Below, piece by piece: positions 1-8,178 of a DNA stretch of 64,000 nt. This DNA comes from JBAIYU01 sp036763085. Its GTDB lineage: Bacteria; Bacillota; Negativicutes; DSM-1736; Dendrosporobacteraceae. Position numbers and translations under genes: made by a program. Where the stretch lies: assembly GCF_036763085.1 (NCBI RefSeq), contig NZ_JBAIYU010000021.1, positions 1 through 64,000 of the forward strand, written 5' to 3'. Numbering within the stretch: position 1 is the stretch's first letter; each line of letters begins with the position of its first letter. The notes under the pieces were generated by a model. That model made no database searches, was not told where the DNA came from, and saw only the letters and a program-made list of their open reading frames with translations.

Positions 1-336
<336 letters not shown>

Positions 337-456
337 TTATTTATGAAGAACCTTGATGGCTCTTTATAATTCGAAATTGCTTTTGTTAATTCGTTTGCAC
401 GATTAACGTTTTGTGCTCAATGAGCACCGCACATCTGGCATTAATTCTTCTTACAT

Positions 457-469
457 TGTTTAGTTTTCA
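457..469 (-). promoter_or_regulatory. boxA-like rRNA leader antitermination motif
   Basis: On the minus strand TGAAAACTAAACA lies between the rRNA promoters and the 16S 5' end. It matches the boxA-like leader element found before Firmicute 16S genes. The remaining leader (337-456) shows nothing else that I can name. Confidence 0.6.
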
Positions 470-519
470 GGGAACACTTCGCAGTTTGTACTGCGTTGCT
501 GCCATCTGACAGCTTATCT

Positions 520-548
520 ATATTAACACAACTCGTTTGTCATGTCAA
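520..548 (-). promoter_or_regulatory. rRNA promoter, proximal (sigma-A)
   Basis: The minus strand reads TTGACA (543-548), 17 bp, TAATAT (520-525). This is the promoter nearest the 16S gene in a tandem set of three with identical hexamers. Confidence 0.85.
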
Positions 549-615
549 TATTTTATTTTCGTATCTTGTGTCACTACTTTTGGCATATTTTGCCTTGTTC
601 ATCAGCGACTTATTT

Positions 616-645
616 ATATTAACATAATCTACGCACTGATGTCAA
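616..645 (-). promoter_or_regulatory. rRNA promoter, middle (sigma-A)
   Basis: The minus strand reads TTGACA (640-645), 18 bp, TAATAT (616-621). It is the second of three tandem promoters upstream of the rRNA operon. Confidence 0.8.
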
Positions 646-693
646 CAACCACATATTGGAGAATTGATCTACACCAATTAAAGCGACTTCGAT

Positions 694-722
694 ATATTAG
701 CATATCACGAGAATAGTGTCAA
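694..722 (-). promoter_or_regulatory. rRNA promoter, distal (sigma-A)
   Basis: The minus strand reads TTGACA (717-722), 17 bp, TAATAT (694-699). It is the most upstream of the three rRNA promoters and lies just beyond the lysS terminator. Confidence 0.8.
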
Positions 723-767
723 TATCTATATGTTAGTGTTAGTTGTAAGCTACAATAACAGTAAGAA

Positions 768-797
768 TAAAAAAAGCTGCGAGCATGCTCGCAGCTT
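768..797 (-). terminator. Rho-independent terminator after lysS
   Basis: A perfect 12-bp-arm palindrome (774-797) is followed on the minus strand by a run of T. It lies 7 bp after the lysS stop and separates lysS from the rRNA promoters. Confidence 0.9.
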
Positions 798-803
798 AAT
801 GGT

Positions 804-2294
804 TTAATCCTTATGTCTCATATGTGGAAATAGTAATACATCTCTTATCGAGTAGCTATCTGTCAACAGCATAACTAAACGGTCAATACCAATACCCAAA
901 CCACCTGTTGGCGGAAGTCCGTATTCTAGAGCAGTAATATAATCCTTATCCATCATTTGCGCTTCATCATCGCCGGCCTCACGTTGTGCAACCTGGGCCA
1001 AGAAGCGGCCTTCCTGATCTATTGGGTCGTTTAGCTCAGAGAATCCATTTGCCATTTCACGAGCAAAGATAAAAGCTTCAAATCGATCAGTAATATCAGG
1101 ATTTTCCTTATTGCGTTTTGCTAGCGGTGAAATTTCTGTTGGATGACCTGTAATAAATGTTGGCTGTATTAAATGTTCTTCAACCTTATCTTCAAAGATA
1201 TTATTTAATATACCGCCAATACCATCTTTTTTCTCATATTTAACGTCAAGACGATCAGCAATCTTTTTTGCTTCATCGAGTGTTTTGACAGTAGTAAAAT
1301 CAACCCCAGTATATTTTTGAACTGCCTCAGTCATACTCATGCGATTCCATGGTGGAGCCAGTTCAATTTCTTGCCCTTGATAGGAAATTTTAGTTGTACC
1401 AAGCACTTCTTTGGCAATAGTTGATATAATTTCTTCGGTTAACTTCATTACATCATTATAGTCCGCAAAAGCTTGATAAAGTTCAACCATAGTAAACTCA
1501 GGATTGTGCCGTATTGAAATGCCTTCATTGCGGAAAGAGCGATTAACTTCATAGACTTTTTCGAAACCGCCAACAATAAGGCGTTTTAGATAAAGTTCAG
1601 GTGCTATCCTCAGATATAAGTTCATATCAAGAGCATTATGATGAGTAATAAACGGGCGAGCAGATGCTCCTCCGGCTATTGGATGCATCATTGGCGTTTC
1701 TACTTCTAAGAATCCTTCACAATCTAAAAACTGACGTAAGGCTTTAACAATCTTGCTGCGAAGCACAAATGTATTACGAACGTCTGGGTTAACAATTAAA
1801 TCAAGATACCTTTGTCGGTAGCGGGTCTCAACATCTTTGAGTCCATGCCATTTTTCTGGGAGTGGGCGCAACGATTTAGCTTGAATCTCAAAACTAGTTG
1901 CTTTTACACTAATCTCGCCTTTTTGGGTTCTAAACACAACACCCTCAACGCCAATAATATCACCAATATCTAGTAAATGAAATCTTCCGTAACTTTCTTC
2001 ACCTAAAACATCCTGACGAAAATATAATTGTATTTTACCAGACATGTCCATCAAGTGAATGAAGCTTGCTTTTCCATGACCGCGAACAGCCATGATCCGT
2101 CCAGCAAGTTTTACTGTTTGTCCCTCTAGTGTCTCAAAGCCTTCAAGTATATCTGAAGCATGATGAGTAACGTTATATTTACGACCAAACGGCTCAATTC
2201 CTTGAGCCGCTATAGCCGACATCTTTTCTCGTCTAACCTGCATTAACTCGTTAAGTTCTTCGCGCTGAAGTTCTTGCTCATTTACTTCTGTCAT
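804..2294 (-). CDS. lysS: Lysyl-tRNA synthetase, class II
   Basis: Charges tRNA-Lys with lysine in the cytoplasm. The 496-residue protein has the usual layout. An N-terminal OB-fold anticodon-binding domain (about residues 55-165) precedes a class II catalytic core with motif 2 (FRNEGISIRHNPEF) and motif 3 (GLGIGIDRL near the C-terminus). The ATG at 2292-2294 is chosen as start. A TTG 21 bases upstream is in frame but lies in the GGGGGAG ribosome-binding site. The gap to greA is about 30 bp, so the two genes are probably cotranscribed as greA-lysS, a common Firmicute order. The strong terminator at 768-797 closes the unit. Confidence 0.97.
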   Translation of the reverse strand: MTEVNEQELQREELNELMQVRREKMSAIAAQGIEPFGRKYNVTHHASDILEGFETLEGQTVKLAGRIMAVRGHGKASFIHLMDMSGKIQLYFRQDVLGEESYGRFHLLDIGDIIGVEGVVFRTQKGEISVKATSFEIQAKSLRPLPEKWHGLKDVETRYRQRYLDLIVNPDVRNTFVLRSKIVKALRQFLDCEGFLEVETPMMHPIAGGASARPFITHHNALDMNLYLRIAPELYLKRLIVGGFEKVYEVNRSFRNEGISIRHNPEFTMVELYQAFADYNDVMKLTEEIISTIAKEVLGTTKISYQGQEIELAPPWNRMSMTEAVQKYTGVDFTTVKTLDEAKKIADRLDVKYEKKDGIGGILNNIFEDKVEEHLIQPTFITGHPTEISPLAKRNKENPDITDRFEAFIFAREMANGFSELNDPIDQEGRFLAQVAQREAGDDEAQMMDKDYITALEYGLPPTGGLGIGIDRLVMLLTDSYSIRDVLLFPHMRHKD

Positions 2295-2324
2295 AATAAA
2301 AAAAATCTCCCCCAATAAGGTTCC

Positions 2325-2804
2325 TTACTGTCGTGTAATTTCTAAAACTTCATATTTTAAAATACCCGCAGGAACATTTACTTCTACAACACTGCCAACT
2401 TTTTGCCCAATAATGGCCTGACCAACTGGCGATTCATTTGAAATTTTAAATTCAGTAGGATCGGCTTCCGCTGAACCTACAATTGTATACTGAAGATCTT
2501 CATCAAACTCTAAATCTTTAAGTTTTACAGTGCATCCAAGGCTGACCACATCTGTTCCGATATCGCCTTCATCGATGATTTTGCTGTTGCGAAGCATCTT
2601 TTCAAGGGTCATAATTTCCCCTTCAATAAATGCCTGCTCATTTTTAGCATCCTCATATTCGGAGTTTTCACTAATGTCACCGAACTCAATAGCTTGTTTA
2701 ATACGCTCTGCGACGTCAGTACGGCGGACTGTTTTAAGATGCTCCAGCTTGGTCTCTAGTTTTTTTAAACCTTCTAAAGTAAGCATAATCTGCTTTTCTG
2801 CCAT
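2325..2804 (-). CDS. greA: Transcription elongation factor GreA
   Basis: Rescues backtracked RNA polymerase by stimulating transcript cleavage. The length of 159 residues is typical. The N-terminal half (about 1-75) is the antiparallel coiled coil with the acidic tip (ISENSEYEDAKNEQ), and the C-terminal half is the FKBP-like domain (VGSAEADP, SPVGQAIIGQKVG). The ATG has a good AAGGAGAG site 8 bases upstream. It is the first gene of a greA-lysS unit. Confidence 0.97.
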   Translation of the reverse strand: MAEKQIMLTLEGLKKLETKLEHLKTVRRTDVAERIKQAIEFGDISENSEYEDAKNEQAFIEGEIMTLEKMLRNSKIIDEGDIGTDVVSLGCTVKLKDLEFDEDLQYTIVGSAEADPTEFKISNESPVGQAIIGQKVGSVVEVNVPAGILKYEVLEITRQ

Positions 2805-3163
2805 TTAATTGCTCTCCTTTTTGCGCGTTAATCTGTACTATTGTATTCTGAAAAACCTACTAATGACAGTAATTCCACCGAAAAATCAGCCTAATAGACA
2901 ATATAAATAGTGCCAAGTATAACTTGACACTTTTTATACTATCGGAAAAATAACTTTCCTACAGTATAAGAACATAAGCCTTCTCGAGGGAAAGCTATGT
3001 ATTGCTAATCCTAAGGAAAGTATACTTTCCTATGTCGGATAGTTAAACACCCGCGCATTGTTCCAATCGTCAATAGCAGCCGTGTTTGCTCTATATGTAG
3101 ATGTTATTCCTTCCTTACTTATTGCAATATTATATGTTTAAAAATGACTTTTGTCAATAATTT
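2805..3163. other. Intergenic region with greA promoter candidate and foldback element
   Basis: No gene was found in these 359 bases. A plausible minus-strand promoter for greA is CTGTCA (2864-2869), 18 bp, TACAAT (2840-2845). A short hairpin at 2909-2931 is followed by five T on the plus strand. At 2938-3043 a large imperfect inverted repeat begins with ACTATC and ends with GATAGT. It contains repeated GGAAAGTATACTTTCC-like blocks, including one perfect 16-bp palindrome at about 3015-3030. This looks like a foldback (MITE-like) element or a large RNA hairpin. Confidence 0.5.
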
Positions 3164-4258
3164 CTAGCTGATACTTCTCTGCTTGGCTTCAGTAGCTGCC
3201 GCCGCATTCTTTTTGATAGATTCTACTTCTTCATATGTTAACGCACGTTCAAAACTGCGCAAACCAGAAAGCTTAAATCCATGTTTCTTTGCTAGTTGAG
3301 CTATAGTGTCAATTTGCTTAACCGTTAAATTGCGTCCAAGTGTGAAGTTTTCATATCTTTTCTCTAAAGCTAGAATCATAGTCTCGGCCATACAAGCATA
3401 TGCAGTACCAGTTGGAAATCCAAAATTTAAGCCAAAGTTTATATCTCCTGGCACTTCAACAACCCCGCCTTCTATGACCAAAACATCATTACGCATCTCG
3501 GCAACACTCCGCGATACATTACGCGGACGGGATACATCACAAACAATTGCTCCTGGCTTTAGATCTTCAGGCTCTATAATACTGTCAACTGCGCTAGTTA
3601 CAGCTATTATTATATCAGCTGCTTTTATAGCAGATTTAGTATTTGCCGTGACTCTCACGGCTAAACCTGTAGAACGCAAAATTTGTTCAGCAATTTTTTC
3701 CAATTTAGCTTCACTACGTGCTGCTAAAGTAAGGTAGCGCACTTCCTGAGCCAGCATTTGCGCGCATGCAGCACCTATAGAACCTGTAGCTCCAAGCACT
3801 AAAATATTGGCTCGCTCAAGCTCGATCCCCATTACCTTAGCTGCTTCTCTAGTTCCCTCGAGTGCAGTAGCTACTGTATAACTGTTACCTGTAGTTACTG
3901 CAATATTTAAATTTTTTGCAATTGTTATGCCGGCATCGCCTACGACAGAAGTAAAAGCACCCAGACCGACTATACCTGCACCAAGTTTTTCAGCCATCTT
4001 ACCGGCTTTAATAATTTTATTAATAACATACTGTTCGGGAAGTTCCATCATTTGCTTAGATGTGAGCGGACAACCAATAAACCATCCTTCACCTTGTGCT
4101 TGAGTAGATTCTAATCCAGTTATATGTGAAACCTTTACTGGAGGTATATACTTCATAATCCCTTCAAGAAAGCCATCGGACAAATTCTGAGCGATGGGAA
4201 ATTTACGAGCAAAGTCTTTCGCTGTCAGCGGGTGTACAATAAACGCGAACTTTTCCAA
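3164..4258 (-). CDS. Acyl-ACP-reductase-like / shikimate-dehydrogenase-like Rossmann protein
   Basis: A protein of about 364 residues whose exact role is unknown. It has a nucleotide-binding Rossmann motif LGATGSIG at about residue 155, followed by a helix ending LTLAARSEAKLE. Conserved blocks upstream (TTGNSYTVATALEG, GLGAFTSVVGDAG) and downstream (EGGVVEVPGDINF, YACMAETMILALE) recall the cyanobacterial long-chain acyl-ACP reductase family from memory. Databases often call Firmicute relatives shikimate dehydrogenase. The start is a TTG at 4256-4258 preceded by AAAGGGGG 8 bases upstream; a longer in-frame start lacks a site. It lies 16 bp after the 4275-5180 gene, with which it forms a cassette. 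The substrate is not shown by the sequence. Confidence 0.65.
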   Translation of the reverse strand: MEKFAFIVHPLTAKDFARKFPIAQNLSDGFLEGIMKYIPPVKVSHITGLESTQAQGEGWFIGCPLTSKQMMELPEQYVINKIIKAGKMAEKLGAGIVGLGAFTSVVGDAGITIAKNLNIAVTTGNSYTVATALEGTREAAKVMGIELERANILVLGATGSIGAACAQMLAQEVRYLTLAARSEAKLEKIAEQILRSTGLAVRVTANTKSAIKAADIIIAVTSAVDSIIEPEDLKPGAIVCDVSRPRNVSRSVAEMRNDVLVIEGGVVEVPGDINFGLNFGFPTGTAYACMAETMILALEKRYENFTLGRNLTVKQIDTIAQLAKKHGFKLSGLRSFERALTYEEVESIKKNAAAATEAKQRSIS

Positions 4259-4274
4259 ATATGTAATCCCCCTT

Positions 4275-5180
4275 TCACCGAGCCAAATTAGTAATTCGCG
4301 GCTCAATGCCTATCTGATCTAATAGTATTCCATAATCCTGTGCAGTAAGCTGCTCAGGTTTTTTCCCTGATACTGCGACAAGTATTGCTTCAATTGTATT
4401 TGTACCAAAAGAACGCCCTCCCATATCGGGAGTAGAAGTTACAAGAGTAGCAACTCCCCGTTCTCGCAGCAGCTCTTGATCTTCTTTAGTTACAGTATTA
4501 GTAATAATAATTTTATCCGTTAGCCTATATGGCATATTGCGACGAATAAAGTGAAAGTCGCCAGCAATAATATCCGCTGCTTCAAAATATTCAGTAAATC
4601 TAGGCTTAATCATTGTCTGTTGTTTACCAGTCGGATAGAACCAGCTAATTGGTAATTTCGTTACCACGGGAGCAATAATCCTTGCCAACCGCGCAAGCCC
4701 AGATAAGCTTCGGATTGGAAAGTCTATTCCTAAGCCGAACATTAGATCACCAAATACTATATTACTATCAGCTTCAACTAGCGCTTCTGCTAAGCCAAAT
4801 CTATCTACAGCACAGACAACTAAAACTGACCTATTTTTAAATTGTATACCTTGATTTAATTCTAAATGTTTTACAACGCGTCGTTCAAGCGTATTTTTGA
4901 GTCCACTACCATCAACTATTGGAGTATATTGGGCTGCAGATGCTATTTGAACCGATTCACGAAATGTATACCGCTTATTGCCAGCATAAATATATAAATC
5001 CGTCCCTCCTAAACCAAAAGCATCAACTTTTCCATCCATCTCCTTAATAATTTCTATGGCCTTTAGCTTATTTCCGTCGGTACCGATACGCTCAATACAA
5101 AAAGTTTGCCCTGCAATTGTCTCAATTGCCTGGTGATTGCGTTTAGATGAACCTAGACTTATACTTACAACTCGTTTCAT
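4275..5180 (-). CDS. Uncharacterised protein of the 'quinate 5-dehydrogenase'-annotated family
   Basis: A 301-residue protein of unknown function. It begins MKRVVSISLGSSKRNH and contains DAFGLGGTDLYIYAG, PIVDGSGLKNTLERR and, near the end, TPDMGGRSFGTNTIEA. No classical GxGxxG dinucleotide-binding motif is evident, so the usual database name should be treated with caution. No signal peptide is seen. The ATG at 5178-5180 is preferred because GAGGGAG lies 5 bases upstream; a second ATG directly before it sits too close. It is the middle gene of a minus-strand cassette (HTH regulator, this gene, acyl-reductase-like gene) that I recall as conserved in anaerobic Firmicutes, which points to a shared pathway. 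Confidence 0.55.
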   Translation of the reverse strand: MKRVVSISLGSSKRNHQAIETIAGQTFCIERIGTDGNKLKAIEIIKEMDGKVDAFGLGGTDLYIYAGNKRYTFRESVQIASAAQYTPIVDGSGLKNTLERRVVKHLELNQGIQFKNRSVLVVCAVDRFGLAEALVEADSNIVFGDLMFGLGIDFPIRSLSGLARLARIIAPVVTKLPISWFYPTGKQQTMIKPRFTEYFEAADIIAGDFHFIRRNMPYRLTDKIIITNTVTKEDQELLRERGVATLVTSTPDMGGRSFGTNTIEAILVAVSGKKPEQLTAQDYGILLDQIGIEPRITNLAR

Positions 5181-5228
5181 CATTGCTCCCTCGGAAGTCA
5201 TTGATTGTTTAGAACATCTATTATTTTG

Positions 5229-5750
5229 TCAAAAACGCAGTTGGCTAATAATATTTAATAATTTTTTTGGATCTACATATTTATCTTCGGCAATTGGAGA
5301 CTCGCCAATTTCTATTCCAATTACCTCTTTATCCAGTAATGCTTCCATTAACTTAATTCGCATATTAGAGCCCAGCATGATGACAACATCATACTGTCTA
5401 AGCCTAGCGACAATTTCCATAATATTATTAAATAATTGAACGCCTGATTTTGCTTCAACATAATCCCAGCGTTCGTTTTCTGACATCAATAGACTATAGT
5501 CCACTCCCTGTTGCCGTGCAACCTGTGCCAATTCTTCGCAATTTTTTATAGGAAAGCCGACTAATGCTACTTTTCCGCCTTTACGCACTTCACCTAAGGT
5601 TTCAAGTTTAGAAATTACTGTTCTATCCAGTCCAACCTTATTAGCGACCTCCTGTTGTGATAAACCTTGACTTCTTAGTTCTAAGGCTGAGTCTATCACC
5701 TGGTAAATCTTCTGCCGGTTGATAATTTTTTCACCAATCCTCAGCAGCAT
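5229..5750 (-). CDS. Helix-turn-helix regulator of the Rossmann-protein cassette
   Basis: A 173-residue protein. Residues about 15-52 form a helix-turn-helix (LRSQGLSQQEVANKVGLDRT). The remainder (VALVGFPIKNCEEL, YDVVIMLGSNMRIKLMEALLD, VIGIEIGESPIAEDKYVDP) looks like a ligand- or effector-sensing domain that I cannot name. It is the first gene of the three-gene unit ending at 3164, and its start has GGGAG about 12 bases upstream with GAGAG closer. The promoter region 5781-5898 carries a perfect 24-bp palindrome and repeated TTAGC half-sites, consistent with autoregulation, though this is inferred. Confidence 0.7.
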   Translation of the reverse strand: MLLRIGEKIINRQKIYQVIDSALELRSQGLSQQEVANKVGLDRTVISKLETLGEVRKGGKVALVGFPIKNCEELAQVARQQGVDYSLLMSENERWDYVEAKSGVQLFNNIMEIVARLRQYDVVIMLGSNMRIKLMEALLDKEVIGIEIGESPIAEDKYVDPKKLLNIISQLRF

Positions 5751-5769
5751 GTGCTCTCATCTCCCACAA

Positions 5770-5898
5770 TATTATAAACATTAGCCAATTAGCATTTTCT
5801 AACCTTAGTATATGTACACAAGGTTGTGTACATACATGCATATACATATTTTAGCATTAAAAGTGGAAATTCACAAATGTATGGCTAATAATTGCTAA
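5770..5898 (-). promoter_or_regulatory. Operator-rich promoter of the HTH/Rossmann cassette
   Basis: On the minus strand a -10 TATAAT lies at 5770-5775 without a good -35. Upstream is a perfect inverted repeat, TATGTACACAA-GG-TTGTGTACATA (5811-5834), nested in AACCTT...AAGGTT (5801-5825). TTAGC-type half-sites recur at 5781-5796, 5851-5858 and 5883-5898. The arrangement suggests repressor or activator sites, most simply for the HTH protein encoded just downstream. Confidence 0.6.
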
Positions 5899-5941
5899 CT
5901 GAGTTATATATAGGTAATTTAAGAATACAAAAAGAAAAGGC

Positions 5942-6907
5942 TTACCCCCAAGGTTCAAAGGGGAATCGCCCAATTACCTTTTTGTATATGTCCAACTTAA
6001 GCAGAGTGTCATCATGACTCATTCCCTTTTTTAGTCCCTGCATCACTCTGAGTCCTGAATTCATAGTTAACCCTAAATCATCAGTCAATTGTGACATAGT
6101 AGCTCGACGAGCCTGGGTTAGCGCCTGATTAAGATTGTTTCCAGCCTGAATATTATCTGCAAATTCTTTAGCCAAATAAAATTGAGCTAAATTTGTCATT
6201 GGATTACCACATGAACCACTGGCTGTTTGCCCTAAAACCTCAGGCAACGTGTATTTGATACTCAATTCAACGGTTTTTTTAAGCTCAGTAGTTTCCTGAG
6301 CCATTGCTTCAATAAGTGTCCGAGGGGTGCACAAACAGCAAGATTTTAATGCTCTTATTATTGCATGCTCTATTGTATGGGCTTGTTCCTGTGTGACTAG
6401 ACGCCCTAAATTTCCAGTCATACTTACTCTTTGACCTGTTTTTAAATCTACACCATAAATAGTCACAGGTATATCTGAATTACCACGAAATTCTGTATAT
6501 CCTCCCTCAGGCTGCCATCCGGCCCCTGATATAACAGGATATTCCTTACGCATTTCCTTAAAGTTAAGACGCTCAACACTTTTAGACATTAGATAACTTG
6601 AAGTTGAATTTAATGAGTGCCAGCGGGCGTGTTCTCGCCCCTCTAACGTAACAACAAGTACAGAAATCTGACTGCCATGCTCATCAGCAGCCACTTCTTC
6701 GGTAATATTTACAATTCGTGCAATTACCCCTACGGGATATAGGTTTTCGTCGTTTATATTCCAAGGGCAAGCCAAAATATCTTGGCCAATTCCAACCTCG
6801 TTCAGTTGCCTTCCCCCATGATCCAAAAGAAACATACCAGTAATTCGCCCGCCTTGTGGTCGTGGCAAAATACCATTAGCCACAGGTAAAACCAGCATTG
6901 AGAGCAT
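5942..6907 (-). CDS. Uncharacterised protein with possible Lon-substrate-binding-like N-terminus
   Basis: A 321-residue protein that I do not recognise. The N-terminal 110 residues (LVLPVANGILPRPQGG, then PVGVIARIVNITEE) faintly recall the Lon N-terminal or PUA-like fold. The central part contains KSCCLCTPRTLIEA (about residue 195) and SGSCGNPMTN, an unusual cysteine concentration that could bind metal or be redox active. The C-terminal third is helical. No signal peptide or membrane segment is seen. A GGGAAG site lies 7 bases before the ATG. It follows dusB by 35 bp on the same strand, so it may be cotranscribed. The domain suggestion is weak. Confidence 0.55.
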   Translation of the reverse strand: MLSMLVLPVANGILPRPQGGRITGMFLLDHGGRQLNEVGIGQDILACPWNINDENLYPVGVIARIVNITEEVAADEHGSQISVLVVTLEGREHARWHSLNSTSSYLMSKSVERLNFKEMRKEYPVISGAGWQPEGGYTEFRGNSDIPVTIYGVDLKTGQRVSMTGNLGRLVTQEQAHTIEHAIIRALKSCCLCTPRTLIEAMAQETTELKKTVELSIKYTLPEVLGQTASGSCGNPMTNLAQFYLAKEFADNIQAGNNLNQALTQARRATMSQLTDDLGLTMNSGLRVMQGLKKGMSHDDTLLKLDIYKKVIGRFPFEPWG

Positions 6908-6942
6908 GAAAACACTTCCCGTTCGCTACCGCTTACATCAGC

Positions 6943-7920
6943 CTAATCACACTGCCCGATAAGCGATGGTATTTGATGTAATATATCAATAAAGTCCTGT
7001 TTTGATTCAGCTTGGTTAAACTTTAGCCTTAACTCAGCAGAATGAGGCATTCCTTTAGTATACCAAGCTGCATGACGACGCATTTCTCTAGTACCAATAT
7101 ATTCACCCTTATAAGCCACTAGCATATCTAAATGTCTAAGTAATATATCCACTCGTTCGCTCATTGTTGGCGCAGGTAGTAGTTCACCATTTAAAAGATA
7201 ATTGGAGACTTGTTGGAATATCCAGGGATTGCCTTGACTTCCACGCCCTATCATTATGCCATCACAGTTAGTTTCAGTCAACATTTGGACTGCATCTATT
7301 GGTGATCGTATATCACCATTCCCTATAACAGGTATTCTAACATTATCTTTAACTTGTTTAATAATGTTCCAATCTGCACTACCAGTATAAAACTGCTCTC
7401 GAGTTCGACCATGAACAGCAACTGCCGATACTCCAGCTTGTTCAGCTAGTTTTGCCATTTGAACTGCGTTAACAGACTTATCATCCCAGCCTTTTCGCAC
7501 CTTTACTGTTACTGGCAAACTTACGGCGTTAACAACACTAGTCATAATTTCAAATGCTAAATCAGGGGTACGCATTAAGGCCGAACCTTCTCCATTTTTA
7601 ACAATCTTTGGTGTCGGACACCCCATATTTATATCAATGATATCTGCCGCTCCTGATTTTTCAACTATTTGAGCAGCCTTTGCCATACTATCAGGCTCAG
7701 AGCCAAAAATTTGAACTGCAACAGGTCTTTCTCTTTCATCGCTCTTAAGCATTTCTAAGGTATGACAATTTTGGTATATCAGTCCCTTGTCACTCACCAT
7801 CTCTGAATAAACCAACCCACAGCCCATTTCTTTAGCCAAAAGTCGAAACGGCAAATCCGTTACACCAGCCATAGGGGCCAATATTACGGGATTGGCTAGT
7901 TCAATATTGCCGATCTTCAT
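6943..7920 (-). CDS. dusB: tRNA-dihydrouridine synthase (DusB family)
   Basis: Reduces uridine to dihydrouridine in tRNA D-loops using FMN. The 325-residue TIM-barrel protein has the family signatures LAPMAGVTDLPFR at the N-terminus, DINMGCPTPKIVKNGEGSAL with the catalytic Cys near residue 101, VAVHGRTREQFYTG, and IPVIGNGDI for FMN phosphate binding. The position between coaX and lysS matches Bacillus yacF. The unknown gene at 5942 follows closely. Start and length agree with the family. Confidence 0.96.
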   Translation of the reverse strand: MKIGNIELANPVILAPMAGVTDLPFRLLAKEMGCGLVYSEMVSDKGLIYQNCHTLEMLKSDERERPVAVQIFGSEPDSMAKAAQIVEKSGAADIIDINMGCPTPKIVKNGEGSALMRTPDLAFEIMTSVVNAVSLPVTVKVRKGWDDKSVNAVQMAKLAEQAGVSAVAVHGRTREQFYTGSADWNIIKQVKDNVRIPVIGNGDIRSPIDAVQMLTETNCDGIMIGRGSQGNPWIFQQVSNYLLNGELLPAPTMSERVDILLRHLDMLVAYKGEYIGTREMRRHAAWYTKGMPHSAELRLKFNQAESKQDFIDILHQIPSLIGQCD

Positions 7921-7997
7921 ACAATCGCTCCTTAAACCATAATAAATCTATTTTATCCGCAAAATATATCCTTGAAACAAAAATCAATACGATTATT

Positions 7998-8118
7998 AAC
8001 CGCAGAGTACGCGGAGGTCGCAGAGGGCACGCGGAGTAATTTATTAGGATTTAATACGCGATAATATCGCGTTCGTTCCCTCCGTAACCCCTCTGCGTAC
8101 TCTGTGTACTCTGCGGTT
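7998..8118. repeat. CGCAGAG-type foldback element
   Basis: A 121-bp imperfect inverted repeat. The left arm (7998-8036) starts AACCGCAGAGTACGCGGAGG, and the right arm (8080-8118) ends CTCTGTGTACTCTGCGGTT. The centre holds the palindrome ACGCGATAATATCGCGT. Its base composition is far richer in GC than the flanks. Similar structures with a CGCAAAG theme occur at 37155-37224 and 42496-42582, suggesting a family of short intergenic palindromic elements. Confidence 0.7.
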
Positions 8119-8138
8119 CAATCCGTTCCCCTTACACA

Positions 8139-8170
8139 CAAAAATTAACGGCGCGACTGTTAATCGCGCC
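8139..8170 (-). terminator. Rho-independent terminator after coaX
   Basis: The hairpin GGCGCGATTAACAGTCGCGCC (8150-8170, minus strand) is followed after GTTAA by a T-rich stretch. It lies about 10 bp past the coaX stop. Confidence 0.85.
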
Positions 8171-8178
8171 GATTGTTA

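Noticed and set aside
8041..8100. Small gene within the palindromic element after dusB
   Set aside because: No reading frame of useful length with a ribosome site is present; the composition is explained by the inverted repeat.
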